Shown here: in pieces, positions 49,360-58,907 of the stretch
Numbering within the stretch: the stretch's first letter is position 1
Layout: every line of letters starts with the position of its first letter
Source: an uncultured Oscillospiraceae bacterium
GTDB taxonomy: Bacteria > Bacillota > Clostridia > Oscillospirales > Ruminococcaceae
NCBI GenBank assembly: GCA_934462925.1
Contig: CAKSIT010000009.1
Span: 62,001-126,000, forward strand
Direction: 5' to 3'
DNA length: 64,000 nucleotides
Made by a program: the position numbers and the translations under genes
Notes under the pieces: model-generated
The model's database searches: none
Told to the model about the DNA's origin: nothing
The model's input: only the letters and a program-made list of their open reading frames with translations

Positions 49360-50100
49360 ATGCAAAAAATACTCGGTTATCTGCGCCGCGCGTGTCAGGA
49401 ATTTGACCTTATCGAGGACGGCGACAAAATAGCTATCGGCGTTTCGGGCGGTAAGGACAGCCTTGTGCTGCTTACAGGAATGGCGCTAATGCGGCGGTTT
49501 TACGAGAAAAAGTACGACATATGCGCTATCACGCTAGACCCGCGCTTTGGCGGCGAGGAAACGGACTACTCGCCCGTGGCGCAGCTGTGCGAGCGCCTCG
49601 GCGTGGAGTATCACATAATAAAAACGGACATCGCCGAAATCGTGTTCGATATACGCAAAGAGCCGAACCCCTGCTCGCTTTGCGCGAAAATGCGGCGCGG
49701 CGCGCTGCACGACGCGGCAAAGGCGGCGGGGTGCAACAAGCTCGCCCTCGGACATAACTACGACGACGCGATAGAAACCTTTATGATGAACCTCTTTCAG
49801 GAGGGCAGGATAGGCTGCTTTTCGCCTAAATCCTACCTTTCCCGCAAGGACATAACGCTTATACGCCCGCTTGTATTCGCGCCCGAACACGTTGTGCTTT
49901 CCTGCTCAAAGCGCAGCGACCTGCCCATAATCAAGTCGAAATGCCCCGCTGACAAGCACACCACGCGGCAGACCACAAAGGAGCTTCTCACCGCGCTTGA
50001 AAAGTCAAACCACGGCGTGAAGCAGCGTATATTCGGCGCAATGCGCAAGGCGAACGTAGACCGCTGGGGCTACAAGGACGATAAAACGGAGGACAAATGA
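49360..50100 (+). CDS. TtcA-like tRNA thiolation enzyme
   Basis: A 246-residue PP-loop ATPase of the TtcA/TtuA family, which activates a tRNA base and inserts sulphur (2-thiocytidine 32 in the TtcA case) using a [4Fe-4S] cluster. The PP-loop SGGKDS lies at about 29-34, the paired CSLC motif near 108-111, and a further Cys in KSKCPADKHTTR near 190, as expected of the three cluster ligands. LGHNYDDAIETFMMNLFQEG is a family hallmark. It overlaps the next gene by 4 bases (ATGA). The exact base modified could differ in Firmicutes. Confidence 0.87.
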   Translation: MQKILGYLRRACQEFDLIEDGDKIAIGVSGGKDSLVLLTGMALMRRFYEKKYDICAITLDPRFGGEETDYSPVAQLCERLGVEYHIIKTDIAEIVFDIRKEPNPCSLCAKMRRGALHDAAKAAGCNKLALGHNYDDAIETFMMNLFQEGRIGCFSPKSYLSRKDITLIRPLVFAPEHVVLSCSKRSDLPIIKSKCPADKHTTRQTTKELLTALEKSNHGVKQRIFGAMRKANVDRWGYKDDKTEDK

Positions 50101-50624
50101 GAGAGCTTTTCAGACTGGACAAGCGCGACTACGACCCCGCATGGCGGCACTCCTGCCGACCGTCGGCGCGCGCCGTTATAATAGACGGCGATAAGCTTGC
50201 TATGGTATATGTGAGCCGAAAGGGCTACTACAAATTCCCCGGCGGCGGCATAGACGAGGGAGAAACGCCCGAGCAGGCGCTAGTGCGCGAGGCTGCGGAG
50301 GAAGCGGGGCTTGAAATAGCGCCCGAAAGCGTACGCGAATACGGCTGCGTGCTTCGTCTGGAGAAAAGCCCCCTTTATCCCGAAACGATATTCGAGCAGC
50401 GCTCGCTCTACTACCTGTGCGAGGTGCGCAGGAACTCAGGAACTCAGCGCCTTGACGAGTACGAGAGCGCCGACGGCTTTACGCCCGTGTGGGCGACCCC
50501 GCAGGAGATAATTTCGGCAAACCTGTCCCTCCCCGAAAGCATGGGTGCGGACTTCACCGCGGCGCAGCGTGAAGCGCGCGTGGCGGAAATAATAGCGCGC
50601 GAGCTGATGGCGCAGAACATATAA
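50097..50624 (+). CDS. NUDIX hydrolase
   Basis: A 175-residue pyrophosphohydrolase. The complete Nudix box is present as GGGIDEGETPEQALVREAAE followed by EAGL (G-x5-E-x7-R-E-x2-E-E-x-G), which binds the metal-diphosphate. The N-terminal 30 residues before the fold (MRELFRLDKRDYDPAWRHS) are somewhat extended. Substrate cannot be told from sequence; nucleoside diphosphate derivatives are usual. It is translationally coupled to the ttcA-like gene and followed after 14 bases by def. Confidence 0.88.
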   Translation: MRELFRLDKRDYDPAWRHSCRPSARAVIIDGDKLAMVYVSRKGYYKFPGGGIDEGETPEQALVREAAEEAGLEIAPESVREYGCVLRLEKSPLYPETIFEQRSLYYLCEVRRNSGTQRLDEYESADGFTPVWATPQEIISANLSLPESMGADFTAAQREARVAEIIARELMAQNI

Positions 50625-50638
50625 AGGAGCTTTATTAT

Positions 50639-51049
50639 ATGGAGCGAAGCATTATCCGCGACACGTTTTTTCTGCGGCAGAAATCGCTGCCCGCCTCCCG
50701 CGACGACCTGCAAACCGCGCAGGACCTGCTTGACACGCTTGAGGCGAACAAGGACAGGTGCGTGGGGCTTGCCGCAAACATGACGGGCGTTCTGCGCCGT
50801 ATACTTGTGCTTGACAACGAGGGAACGCCGCTCGTTATGCTGAACCCCGAGATAATCTCGCGCTCGGACAGTTACAGCACCGAGGAGGGCTGCCTGTCGC
50901 TCGACGGCACGCGCCCCGTAACGCGCTGGCGCAAAATCAAGGTGCGCTGGCAGGACGCGGGGCTGCGCACGAGAATAAAGACGTTCACCGACTTCCCCGC
51001 GCAGATTATTCAGCACGAAATGGACCACTTTGAGGGAATACTGATATGA
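50639..51049 (+). CDS. def: Peptide deformylase, variant motif 1
   Basis: A 136-residue metalloprotease that removes the formyl group from nascent proteins. Motifs II and III are standard: EEGCLSL (Cys is a metal ligand) and QHEMDH (two His ligands and the catalytic Glu). Motif I reads GLAANMTGV, with Met where Gln is normal (GLAAxQ); the Gln stabilises the transition state. This GLAANM form occurs in a clostridial deformylase subgroup, as I recall, so it may act with lower activity or on a different set of peptides. The protein is shorter than typical enzymes (150-190). Confidence 0.85.
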   Translation: MERSIIRDTFFLRQKSLPASRDDLQTAQDLLDTLEANKDRCVGLAANMTGVLRRILVLDNEGTPLVMLNPEIISRSDSYSTEEGCLSLDGTRPVTRWRKIKVRWQDAGLRTRIKTFTDFPAQIIQHEMDHFEGILI

Positions 51050-51054
51050 CAGAG

Positions 51055-51077
51055 CCGCCGCCCACTTCGGGCGGCGG
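51055..51077. terminator. Hairpin between convergent def and chemotaxis receptor genes
   Basis: CCGCCGCCC-ACTTC-GGGCGGCGG, a 9-base-pair stem just after the def stop. It lacks a strong U-tract on either strand. Confidence 0.6.
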
Positions 51078-51106
51078 TTGTCGCTGTATTACAGCGCCAT
51101 TTTTGT

Positions 51107-53149
51107 TTATCTGCGCAGAGTAAAACGCCCTACAAGTCCCTTAAGCATACTTGCCTGACCTGCAAGCTCCTCTGCCGCCGCCGCGCTTTCCTCGGAGGCT
51201 GCGGAGTTGTTCTGCGTTACGTTGGAAAGCTGCTCTATGCTGGCGGTAATGCTGCCCGCAGCGTCGGTCTGGTTCTGCGAATTTTCGGATATCTCGTCGA
51301 TAGAGCTTACTATCTGTCCGATGTTCTCTACAACCGTTCTGAGCGAGCCTGCGGTTTCGTTCGCTATCTGCGAGCCGTTCTCGACCGCCTCGAGCGTCTG
51401 CCCGATAAGAGCGGAGGTGGTCTGCGAAGCCTCCGCGGACTTGGAAGCGAGGTTTCTTACCTCGTCCGCAACCACCGCGAAGCCCTTGCCCGCTTCACCC
51501 GCGCGCGCCGCTTCGATAGCCGCGTTGAGCGCGAGAATGTTCGTCTGGAACGCTATATCCTCGATAGTGTGTATAATCTTGCTTATCTCGTCGGAGTTCT
51601 TGCTGATGTCGCCCATAGCCGCGAGCATATCGTTCATGCGCTCGTTGCTCTGGTCCGCCTCGCTGCGTATCTTTGCCATGCGCTGGCTTGCGGTCTGCGC
51701 TTCCTCGGCGTTCGCGTGTATCTGCGTGTTGATGTTCTCGGCTGCCGCCACAAGCTGCTCAATGCCGCTCGCCTGCTCGGTAGAGCCTGCGGCAAGCGCC
51801 TGCGCGCCGCTCGACACCTGCTCCGCGCCCGTTGCAACCTGGTCCGCGGCAAGGTCTATGTCCGTAAGCGTGCCGTTAAGGGAGTCGGTGATGTTGTCGA
51901 GCGCCTGCTTAAGCCGCGCGAACTCGCCCGTGTAGTCGAGCGACAGCGAGATGTCGAGCCTGCCGCCCGCTATCTCGTCAAGCACGGAGGACAGCTCGTT
52001 AATGTACCCTGTGTAGTCGTGGAGCTTTACTACCGTCTGCCCGAAGCTGTCCGCAAGCTCGCCTATATCGTCGTTGGTGGTGCGCGTTACGGTAACGTCA
52101 AGGTCGCCCGCCGCTATCCTGCGCGCGGCGTTGTTGAGCGCCTTTATCGGCTTTGTCATTTTGTTTGCAAGCAGCATTGCAGCACCCGCAGATATCGCTG
52201 CAATAACAAGTATCGTACCAAAAGCCATTGCCGTAAGCTTCATCGTACCCGCCAAAAGCTCATTGGTATCTACAGTCGCCACAAGCTTCATGCCGTTTTT
52301 AAGTTCGCTGAACGCGGCCTTTTTCCTTGCGCCGTTAACGTATATCTCCGCAGAGCCGCTGCCGTTTTCCGCAAGCGCCTTTACAAATGTCCCCTTGCCG
52401 TCAATCGCGGAAAGCTCCGTGCCGAACTCCGCAAGCGGGCTGTACATGATAACGTTGTCCGCGTCAAGTATTATCGGGCTGTAGGTGCTGTAGATGTCCG
52501 AGTCCAGCGCCACGTCCTCTATCATTGTAAAGTCAATGTCCATGCCGATTATGCCTATGCTCTCGCCGCCGGAGAAAAGCGGTACTACATAGGATATCAT
52601 GTATATGCCTACGTTCTCGTTGAGGTACGGACTCATCCACGTGGGCTTGCCGTTGTTTACGGGGGTGTAGTACCACCCTACGTGCGCCATGTCCGTCTTG
52701 TCGTATATGCTGAAATCCGTGGGGGTAACGCTCTGGAACGCCTCGCTAGTGCTGTTGCGCGTAAGGAACAGTCCCGACGTAGGCTCGGTAAAATCGGGGT
52801 TGTACCTTATATAGGCGCATATCGCGCCCTCGGTGTTGGTTGCAAGGCTTACAAGCGACTGCTCTATCGAGTCGGTGAAGCTCTGCACATACGCTCCGTC
52901 GGTCTTGAACGCGTTAAGGTCGGTAAGGTCGCCCAGCGCCACGTCCGCAAGGGAATCAACCGCAAGCGCTATCTTGTCAAGGCTCGCGTCTATCTCCGAG
53001 GAAACGTTGCCCTCCATTGTCGTAAGGATAGCCGCAGCGTCTTCGCTGAGGTACATCTGCGAATTTGTCATGCTGAGTAAGCCGACCGCAGCAGCCGACA
53101 CAAACGAGCATAAAGCCGCCATAAGGCTTATCTTTTTCGTTATCGTCAT
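51107..53149 (-). CDS. Methyl-accepting chemotaxis protein
   Basis: A 680-residue receptor. N-terminal helix (about 8-28), an extracellular dCache-type sensor to about 300 ([43 protein letters not shown]), a second helix (about 308-333), a HAMP domain, then the cytoplasmic signalling region with the CheA-contact tip [19 protein letters not shown]. The dCache domain suggests binding of an amino acid or organic acid. No flagellar or che genes are here; the receptor may feed pili or flagella encoded elsewhere. ATG 53149 is preferred because GGAGGTAATCCC precedes it. Confidence 0.94.
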   Translation of the reverse strand: MTITKKISLMAALCSFVSAAAVGLLSMTNSQMYLSEDAAAILTTMEGNVSSEIDASLDKIALAVDSLADVALGDLTDLNAFKTDGAYVQSFTDSIEQSLVSLATNTEGAICAYIRYNPDFTEPTSGLFLTRNSTSEAFQSVTPTDFSIYDKTDMAHVGWYYTPVNNGKPTWMSPYLNENVGIYMISYVVPLFSGGESIGIIGMDIDFTMIEDVALDSDIYSTYSPIILDADNVIMYSPLAEFGTELSAIDGKGTFVKALAENGSGSAEIYVNGARKKAAFSELKNGMKLVATVDTNELLAGTMKLTAMAFGTILVIAAISAGAAMLLANKMTKPIKALNNAARRIAAGDLDVTVTRTTNDDIGELADSFGQTVVKLHDYTGYINELSSVLDEIAGGRLDISLSLDYTGEFARLKQALDNITDSLNGTLTDIDLAADQVATGAEQVSSGAQALAAGSTEQASGIEQLVAAAENINTQIHANAEEAQTASQRMAKIRSEADQSNERMNDMLAAMGDISKNSDEISKIIHTIEDIAFQTNILALNAAIEAARAGEAGKGFAVVADEVRNLASKSAEASQTTSALIGQTLEAVENGSQIANETAGSLRTVVENIGQIVSSIDEISENSQNQTDAAGSITASIEQLSNVTQNNSAASEESAAAAEELAGQASMLKGLVGRFTLRR

Positions 53150-53206
53150 GGGATTACCTCCATATTCTGCATGGGAAATGTTTGCCCACGCATACATTAC
53201 TTCTAA

Positions 53207-53235
53207 ATTATATCACACTTTTTTGCCAAAATCAA
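53207..53235 (-). promoter_or_regulatory. Promoter of the chemotaxis receptor gene
   Basis: Minus strand TTGATT (53230-53235), 17-base spacer, TATAAT (53207-53212). Confidence 0.8.
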
Positions 53236-53311
53236 TAGCTTTGCGAGTGTAAACGCTATTTTTCGACACCTGCAAAAAATCCGCCCGCGCGTTGTTGTTT
53301 TGCGCGGGGTA

Positions 53312-53340
53312 TTGTCAAACGCGCGAAAATATGCTACAAT
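53312..53340 (+). promoter_or_regulatory. Promoter of the DUF1015-hydrolase pair
   Basis: TTGTCA (53312-53317), 17-base spacer, TACAAT (53335-53340), 50 bases before the ATG. Confidence 0.8.
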
Positions 53341-53390
53341 ATATGCAGAACCGCCGATTGCGGCTTACTTTATGAAAGGAATATGAAATT

Positions 53391-54635
53391 ATGACAGCTT
53401 TTTCTACCGCCGATATACTCCTGCCAAAGCTTACCGCCGAGGGCATGACGAAATGGAGCGTTGTTGCGTGCGACCAGTACACAAGCGAACCCGACTACTG
53501 GCAGGGCGTTGAGCAGACCGTGGGGGCAGCGCCCTCCGCGCTTCGCCTTATACTGCCCGAGGTGTGGCTTGAAAGCGGCGGGCGCGAGGAGCGCATTGCC
53601 GCGATAAACGCCCAAATGCGGCGCTACCTTGACGAGGGGCTTTTCACCGAGCATAAGGACTGCTTTATACTCACCGAGCGCACGCAGGCGGACGGGCGCG
53701 TGCGCATGGGACTTGTCGGCGCTATAGACCTTGAACAGTACGACTACCGCAAGGGCAGCACGTCGCAGGTGCGCGCAACCGAGGCCACAGTCGCCTCGCG
53801 CATTCCCCCGCGCGTTGAGATACGCCGCGACGCCCCGCTTGAGCTGCCGCATATCATGATACTTATAGACGACCCCGAAAAGACCGTTATAGAGCCGCTT
53901 GAAGCGGACTTCGCCGCTATGGACAAGCTCTACGATTTTGAGCTTATGTGCGGCGGCGGCCACCTGCGCGGCGCGCTTATTAACGGCGAGAACGCCGCTC
54001 GCGTTACCCGCTCGCTCGACGCGCTTTACGCGAGCGCGCAGAAAAACAGCCCCGACGGCAACGCGCTTCTCTACGCTATGGGCGACGGCAACCACTCCCT
54101 TGCAACCGCCAAGGAGTGCTACGAGCAGAAAAAGCGCGAGGGCAGCCCCGACGCCGCGCTTGCCCGCTACGCGCTTGCAGAGGTTGTGAACCTGCACAGC
54201 CCCGCGCTCGAGTTTGAGGCTATTCACCGCGTTGTAACGCAGACCGATACCGCGGACCTTATGGAAAAGATGACCGCCGCACTCGGGCTTGTGCGCGGCG
54301 AGGCGGCGCAGAGCTTTACCGTGATTTGCGGCGGAAAAGAGGAGCGCTGCGGGATAACGCGCCCGCGCAGCAACATAACGGTAGGCACGCTGCAAAGCTT
54401 CCTTGACGAGTACCTTGCGGAAAACGCCGGCAAAATCGACTATATCCACGGCGAGGACGTTGTGAAAACGCTCTGCGGCGCGCAGGACAGCATAGGCTTT
54501 TTGCTGCCCGCTATGAGAAAAGACGAGCTTTTCCCGACGGTTGTAAGCGACGGCGCGCTCCCAAGAAAGACGTTTTCCATGGGACACGCGCACGACAAGC
54601 GCTTTTACTGCGAGCTGCGCAGAATAAAGGCTTAA
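53391..54635 (+). CDS. DUF1015 family protein
   Basis: A 414-residue protein of DUF1015, found widely in Firmicutes and often near serine or D-3-phosphoglycerate metabolism genes; its activity is not established. The family motif YAMGDGNHSLATAKECYEQK (about 222-241) is intact, and the N-terminus TKWSVVACDQYTSEPDYW is characteristic. There is no signal peptide. It ends 9 bases before a beta-lactamase-like hydrolase gene and shares its promoter. Nothing in this context points to a specific substrate. Confidence 0.87.
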   Translation: MTAFSTADILLPKLTAEGMTKWSVVACDQYTSEPDYWQGVEQTVGAAPSALRLILPEVWLESGGREERIAAINAQMRRYLDEGLFTEHKDCFILTERTQADGRVRMGLVGAIDLEQYDYRKGSTSQVRATEATVASRIPPRVEIRRDAPLELPHIMILIDDPEKTVIEPLEADFAAMDKLYDFELMCGGGHLRGALINGENAARVTRSLDALYASAQKNSPDGNALLYAMGDGNHSLATAKECYEQKKREGSPDAALARYALAEVVNLHSPALEFEAIHRVVTQTDTADLMEKMTAALGLVRGEAAQSFTVICGGKEERCGITRPRSNITVGTLQSFLDEYLAENAGKIDYIHGEDVVKTLCGAQDSIGFLLPAMRKDELFPTVVSDGALPRKTFSMGHAHDKRFYCELRRIKA

Positions 54636-54644
54636 GGAGGCATT

Positions 54645-55823
54645 ATGAACCCGATAAAGCTGGAGCGAATCACCGAAATGCTGCGCGAGCAGGTGGAAAG
54701 CGGGCAGGTAAAGGGCGCGAGCGCCTACGTGCTTAAACACGGCAGACCCATTTACCGCGCAAACGTGGGCATGGCTGACGAGGCGCGCGGCATAAAGTGG
54801 ACTGACGACACGATAGTGCGCCTGTATTCCATGACGAAGCCCGTTACCGCCGCGGCGGTAATGCTGCTGTGCGACAGGGGACTGCTCGACCTGCACGACA
54901 AGGTTAGCTGGTATATCCCTACGTTCGGCGCGCAGAGCGTTCTTACCGAAAACGGCAGCGCCCCCGCCAAGAGCGAGGTTACGATAAAGCAGCTTATGGA
55001 CATGACGTCGGGCTGCTGCTACCCCGACGCAAGCTTCCCTGCGGGCGCTGAAATGCAGCGGCTATACGACCGCATGGCGCAGGACGTTGAAGCGGGTAAG
55101 CCGTGGGGCACCATGACCCTGGCAGAGGAAATAGGGCGGCAGCCGCTGGCGTTCCACCCGGGCGAGGGGTGGCTGTACGGCACTAGCGCGGACGTTCTCG
55201 GCGCGGTTATTGAAAAGAAAACAGAAAAGCGCTTCGGCGAGTTTTTGCGCGAGGAGCTTTTCGAGCCGCTTGGCATGAAAGACACCGACTTTTACTGCCC
55301 CGAGGACAAGCAGTACCGCTTTGCGGAGAACTACCAATGGGACGAGGAAAAGCAAACACTTGTTCCGTGCCTGTGGCAGCATCTGGGGCTTACCTATCTT
55401 GCAAGAAAAAAGCCCGCCTTTGAAAGCGGCGGCGCAGGGCTTTGCTCCACCGCGGACGACTACGCGGCGTTTGCGGAAATGCTGCTTAACATGGGCGTTT
55501 ACAACGGGCGGCGCATTCTGTCTGAAAACGCCGTGCGCTACATGACTTCGCCCGCGCTCACGGCGGCGCAGCGGCAGTTCTTCAACTGGGAGCAGCACAC
55601 AGGCTTCAGCTACGGCAGCCTTATGCGCGTTGCCGTGGACGAGAACGCGGCAGGTCCTTCCACCCACAACGGCGAATACGGCTGGGACGGCTGGCTCGGC
55701 CCGCACTTCGCCAACGACCCCGAAAGCGGCTGCACGTTCCTGTATTTCATACAGCGCTGCGGCGGGCTTGGCACGCGCCCCCTGCGCATGATGAAGCAGA
55801 TAGTTTACGGCGCGGAAGACTGA
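54645..55823 (+). CDS. Beta-lactamase-family serine hydrolase
   Basis: A 392-residue class C beta-lactamase/esterase-fold protein. The nucleophile motif Ser62-M-T-Lys65 (YSMTKP) is followed by a Tyr motif (WLYGTSADVLG, about 177-180) and, in place of KTG, HNGEYGWDGW near 344, the H-x-G form typical of esterases and D-aminopeptidases in this family, not of true beta-lactamases. There is no signal peptide, so the enzyme is cytoplasmic and does not act on beta-lactams or wall peptides in place. Substrate unknown. Follows AAGGAGGCATT. Confidence 0.87.
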   Translation: MNPIKLERITEMLREQVESGQVKGASAYVLKHGRPIYRANVGMADEARGIKWTDDTIVRLYSMTKPVTAAAVMLLCDRGLLDLHDKVSWYIPTFGAQSVLTENGSAPAKSEVTIKQLMDMTSGCCYPDASFPAGAEMQRLYDRMAQDVEAGKPWGTMTLAEEIGRQPLAFHPGEGWLYGTSADVLGAVIEKKTEKRFGEFLREELFEPLGMKDTDFYCPEDKQYRFAENYQWDEEKQTLVPCLWQHLGLTYLARKKPAFESGGAGLCSTADDYAAFAEMLLNMGVYNGRRILSENAVRYMTSPALTAAQRQFFNWEQHTGFSYGSLMRVAVDENAAGPSTHNGEYGWDGWLGPHFANDPESGCTFLYFIQRCGGLGTRPLRMMKQIVYGAED

Positions 55824-55856
55824 TACGGTAAAGCGAACCCGACACAAGATAACATT

Positions 55857-55894
55857 AAAGGCGGTATCATGCACGAATGCGCGATACCGCCTTT
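55857..55894. terminator. Bidirectional terminator
   Basis: AAAGGCGGTATC (55857-55868) pairs with GATACCGCCTTT (55883-55894), followed by TACTCTTTT. It serves the convergent hydrolase and repeat-protein genes. Confidence 0.87.
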
Positions 55895-55904
55895 TACTCT
55901 TTTA

Positions 55905-57431
55905 CTATTGAACCCTCATATCAAGCATTGAAAGCGTAATTCCCGCCGCGCCCCAGCGCCTGAAAAAGTCGTTGAGCCGCGCCTTTGTTTCGGGCAGCTC
56001 CGCCAGCCTGTCGGAATACGACAGCATCTGATACAGCATGAAGAACATCACGCGCGCCGCAACGTCCTCGCCAAGCCCGAAATATTCGTCTATCCTGTCA
56101 GAAGCCGCCTTTAGCTCCGCTATGCGCTCGGACAGGGGCGGCGGCGCGGGCTTCTGCGCGGTTATCTGCGAAAACGCCTCTGCGGCGGGGATAAGCCCCT
56201 CCTTTACGGCGGCTTCTATGCCCTGCTGCGTAAGCGTGCCAAGCTCGCAGAACTCGCGCAGCTTGCGGCTCGCCTTTATGTAGATGTCGCCTGAAACAGG
56301 CTCTTGCGTGAGAAGCGGCTGCGCGGGAGCAGCCTGCTCCTGCTGAACGACCGCCTGCGCTGCTGCCTGAACCTGCTCCTGCACGGGCTGCGCGTAAGCC
56401 TGCGCCTGCTGAATCGGCGCGCTGTAAGCGGGCTGCTGCGCGGGCGGCTCGGCTGCGGCGGGCGCGTTTATCTCGTTTATGGACGAAAGCAGATAGGAAA
56501 GCGTCTGCTCGTGCGTCATTTCGGACAGGTCCTCCTGCTCCTCGACGAAATACTCGGGGATAACGGGCGGCTCGGCGGGCGCTTCTTCCTGCGGTATTTC
56601 AAGCGGCGCTTGCTCCATTTCCCGCGCGATTTCGCGCACAACTTCGCGCGCGGTGGGCGCGGCTTCCTGCGCGGCGCTTACGGGCTGCGCCACGGCTTCG
56701 GGAACGCTTATGGGCTGTGCCGCAGCTTCGGGAGCGCTTACAGGCTGTGCCGCGGCTTCGGGAACGCCTGCGGGCTGTGCCGCTGTTTCGGTAGCGCCTA
56801 CAGGCTGTAACTCGGCTTCAGCAGCGCCTACAGGCTTTGCCGCAACAGCCGCGCCGCCCTCCTGCGCTTTTTCGCTCTCCCTTACGCGCGGACCGCTTAT
56901 CCAGTCTATGCGCTCCTCGGTTATCTGCGCGGGCGTGTAGCCGTCGGGGATAACCGCCTCGCGCTTTTCTATCTCGGGAAGCGCTGCAAATACGGGCGCT
57001 GTCTGCGAGAAATGCTCCGCCGCAGCGAGCATTGCCTCGCTGTAAACGGCCTCGCGCTCGTTGTCGGACATTGCAAGCGCCGCCCTGCGAAGCTCCTCTA
57101 TAAGCGCCTTAAGCCTGTGCTTTTCAAGCGAATAGTCGCTTATGCGGATAGGCTCGCCGCCCGTTTTTATCACAAGCTCGTCCGCATACGCGCCCTCGCC
57201 GCTGTCAAGCAGCTCAAGCCCCGTTATGCCCGCGTATTCCGCCTGCCTTATCGTGCCGTCAAGGTCGGTGCGCAGCCTGTCGCACATAAAGGCAATGCCG
57301 CGCGCGCCGCTCCCGTCGGTCGCAATAAAACCCACGGTTTCCTCCGCAGGGGCGAACGCTGCGTAGCTGCCTCGCTCAAAGCCCGCGCTTATCTGCGCGC
57401 CGTACGCGTCTACAATATCCCGCAGCTTCAC
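55905..57431 (-). CDS. Decapeptide-repeat protein of unknown function
   Basis: A 508-residue soluble protein with three parts. Residues 1-190 form an alpha/beta domain of unknown family (DIVDAYGAQISAGFERGSYA, then FIATDGSGARGIAFMCDRL). Residues about 194-254 are six decapeptide repeats, consensus EAAAQPVSAP. A long Pro/Gln/Ala-rich linker follows, and a helical C-terminal domain of about 140 residues (LREFCELGTLTQQGIEAAVK, then FMLYQMLSYSDRLAELPET) ends it. The start is GTG 57431, preceded by GGGGAGGGG and overlapping the pncB stop, so it is translated with pncB. I do not recognise it; a link to NAD salvage would be inference from coupling only. Confidence 0.72.
   Translation of the reverse strand: MKLRDIVDAYGAQISAGFERGSYAAFAPAEETVGFIATDGSGARGIAFMCDRLRTDLDGTIRQAEYAGITGLELLDSGEGAYADELVIKTGGEPIRISDYSLEKHRLKALIEELRRAALAMSDNEREAVYSEAMLAAAEHFSQTAPVFAALPEIEKREAVIPDGYTPAQITEERIDWISGPRVRESEKAQEGGAAVAAKPVGAAEAELQPVGATETAAQPAGVPEAAAQPVSAPEAAAQPISVPEAVAQPVSAAQEAAPTAREVVREIAREMEQAPLEIPQEEAPAEPPVIPEYFVEEQEDLSEMTHEQTLSYLLSSINEINAPAAAEPPAQQPAYSAPIQQAQAYAQPVQEQVQAAAQAVVQQEQAAPAQPLLTQEPVSGDIYIKASRKLREFCELGTLTQQGIEAAVKEGLIPAAEAFSQITAQKPAPPPLSERIAELKAASDRIDEYFGLGEDVAARVMFFMLYQMLSYSDRLAELPETKARLNDFFRRWGAAGITLSMLDMRVQ
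56671..56850. repeat. Six 30-bp tandem repeats within a coding region
   Basis: Six consecutive 30-base units, for example GGAACGCTTATGGGCTGTGC plus CGCAGCTTCG, each encoding ten residues on the minus strand. Units differ at several positions, so the array is not recently expanded. Confidence 0.88.
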
Positions 57432-58876
57432 TTTGCCCCTCCCCTGCTGTCCAGCAGGCTGTGCTTGATGTCCCACAGCTTCTGCGAGAGGTCTACATAG
57501 TAGCGGTGGGGGTTCTCAAAGCGCAGAACGCTCTCCCAGAGCGTTGAAAGCCCCTCGGCGCAATGCCTGCGCACCTCGTCGATGGGCGGCGGGCAGTAAA
57601 CGCGCTTTCCGCCGAGGAAAACAGGCACTTGCAGCTCCTTTGCGGTAAAGTCGGTGAGCGTTTTTCTTTTCCATGTAAAGTCGGGGTCGAATATCTCAAG
57701 CGGCTTTGCGCTGTCTATAACCTCGTCGTGAACGCACAGCAAATCCGCAAGCGCCTTTCCGGTGGCGTTGTCGTACAGGCGGTACACCTTTTTAAAGTGC
57801 GGGTTGGTTATCTTCACAACATTCTCGCTTATCTTTATTTTCGGGGTGATAACGCCGTTTTCCTCGGTTGCGGCAAGCTTGTACACGCCGCCGAAAACAG
57901 GCTCGCTTGAAGCTGTGATAAGCCGCTCGCCCACGCCGAACGCGTCTATTTTAGCGCCCTGCGAGATAAGATTCGAGATAAGGCGCTCGTCAAGGCTGTT
58001 GGAGGCAATTATCTTGCAGTCGGGGTAGCCCGCCTCGTCAAGCATTTTGCGCGCCTGTATCGAAAGATACGCAATATCCCCCGAATCAAGGCGAATACCC
58101 GCAGGCCTTGCGCCAAGCGGCTTTAAGATGTTGTCAAACGCCTTTATCGCGTTCGGAACGCCCGAGCGCAGCACGTCGTAGGTGTCTACCAGCAGCACCG
58201 AGCTTGTGGGGTATATGCGGCAGTATTCCTCAAACGCTTCAAGCTCGCTGTCGAACATCTGCACCCAGCTGTGCGCCATAGTTCCCGAAGCGGGAACGCC
58301 GTACAGCTTGTCCGCAATAACGCACGCAGAACCCGCGCACCCGCCTATATAGGCGGCTCTCGCGCCCAGAACCGCGCCGCTCGCGCCCTGCGCGCGCCGC
58401 GAGCCGAACTCGCTTATCGCCCTGCCCTGCGCGGCGCGGACGATACGGCTCGCCTTTGTCGCTATAAGCGACTGGTGGTTTACAAGAAGCAGCAGCATGG
58501 TTTCCACAAGCTGCGCCTGTATCGCGGGCGCTCTTACCGTTATAAGCGGCTCGTAGGGGAATACGGGCGTACCCTCGGGTACGGCGTAAATGTCGCCCTC
58601 GAAGCGAAACCCGCGCAGATAGCTCAGGAAGCCCTCGTCGAAAATGCCTTTTTTGCGCAGGAACTCAATGTCGTCGTCGTCAAAATGCAGGTTTTCAATG
58701 TAGCCTATCACCTGCTCCAGCCCTGCGCATACGGCGTAACCGCCGCCGTCGGGTATGCGGCGGAAAAACACGTCGAAATAAGCCACGCGCCCCGCGTGCT
58801 TGGTCTTAAAATACCCGTTGCCCATTGTAAGCTGGTAAAAGTCGCAGAGCATTGAGCAGTTTTGCTCGGTTATCAT
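57428..58876 (-). CDS. pncB: Nicotinate phosphoribosyltransferase
   Basis: Makes nicotinate mononucleotide from nicotinate and PRPP, with ATP. The 482-residue product has the family signatures FDVFFRRIPDGGGYAVCAGL, EFGSRRAQGASGAVLGARAA (with the substrate-binding Arg/Ser) and GTMAHSWVQMF (the His that is phosphorylated), then RLDSGDIAYLS. The length matches the long PncB form. Near the C-terminus a Cys/Pro-containing segment (CVHDEV...CPPPIDEVRRHC) is typical. It lies 31 bases after pncA, so nicotinamide is deamidated and then ribosylated within one operon. Confidence 0.96.
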   Translation of the reverse strand: MITEQNCSMLCDFYQLTMGNGYFKTKHAGRVAYFDVFFRRIPDGGGYAVCAGLEQVIGYIENLHFDDDDIEFLRKKGIFDEGFLSYLRGFRFEGDIYAVPEGTPVFPYEPLITVRAPAIQAQLVETMLLLLVNHQSLIATKASRIVRAAQGRAISEFGSRRAQGASGAVLGARAAYIGGCAGSACVIADKLYGVPASGTMAHSWVQMFDSELEAFEEYCRIYPTSSVLLVDTYDVLRSGVPNAIKAFDNILKPLGARPAGIRLDSGDIAYLSIQARKMLDEAGYPDCKIIASNSLDERLISNLISQGAKIDAFGVGERLITASSEPVFGGVYKLAATEENGVITPKIKISENVVKITNPHFKKVYRLYDNATGKALADLLCVHDEVIDSAKPLEIFDPDFTWKRKTLTDFTAKELQVPVFLGGKRVYCPPPIDEVRRHCAEGLSTLWESVLRFENPHRYYVDLSQKLWDIKHSLLDSRGGAK

Positions 58877-58907
58877 TTTTAATTCCTCCCTTTTTTCGGC
58901 GTTTTTC

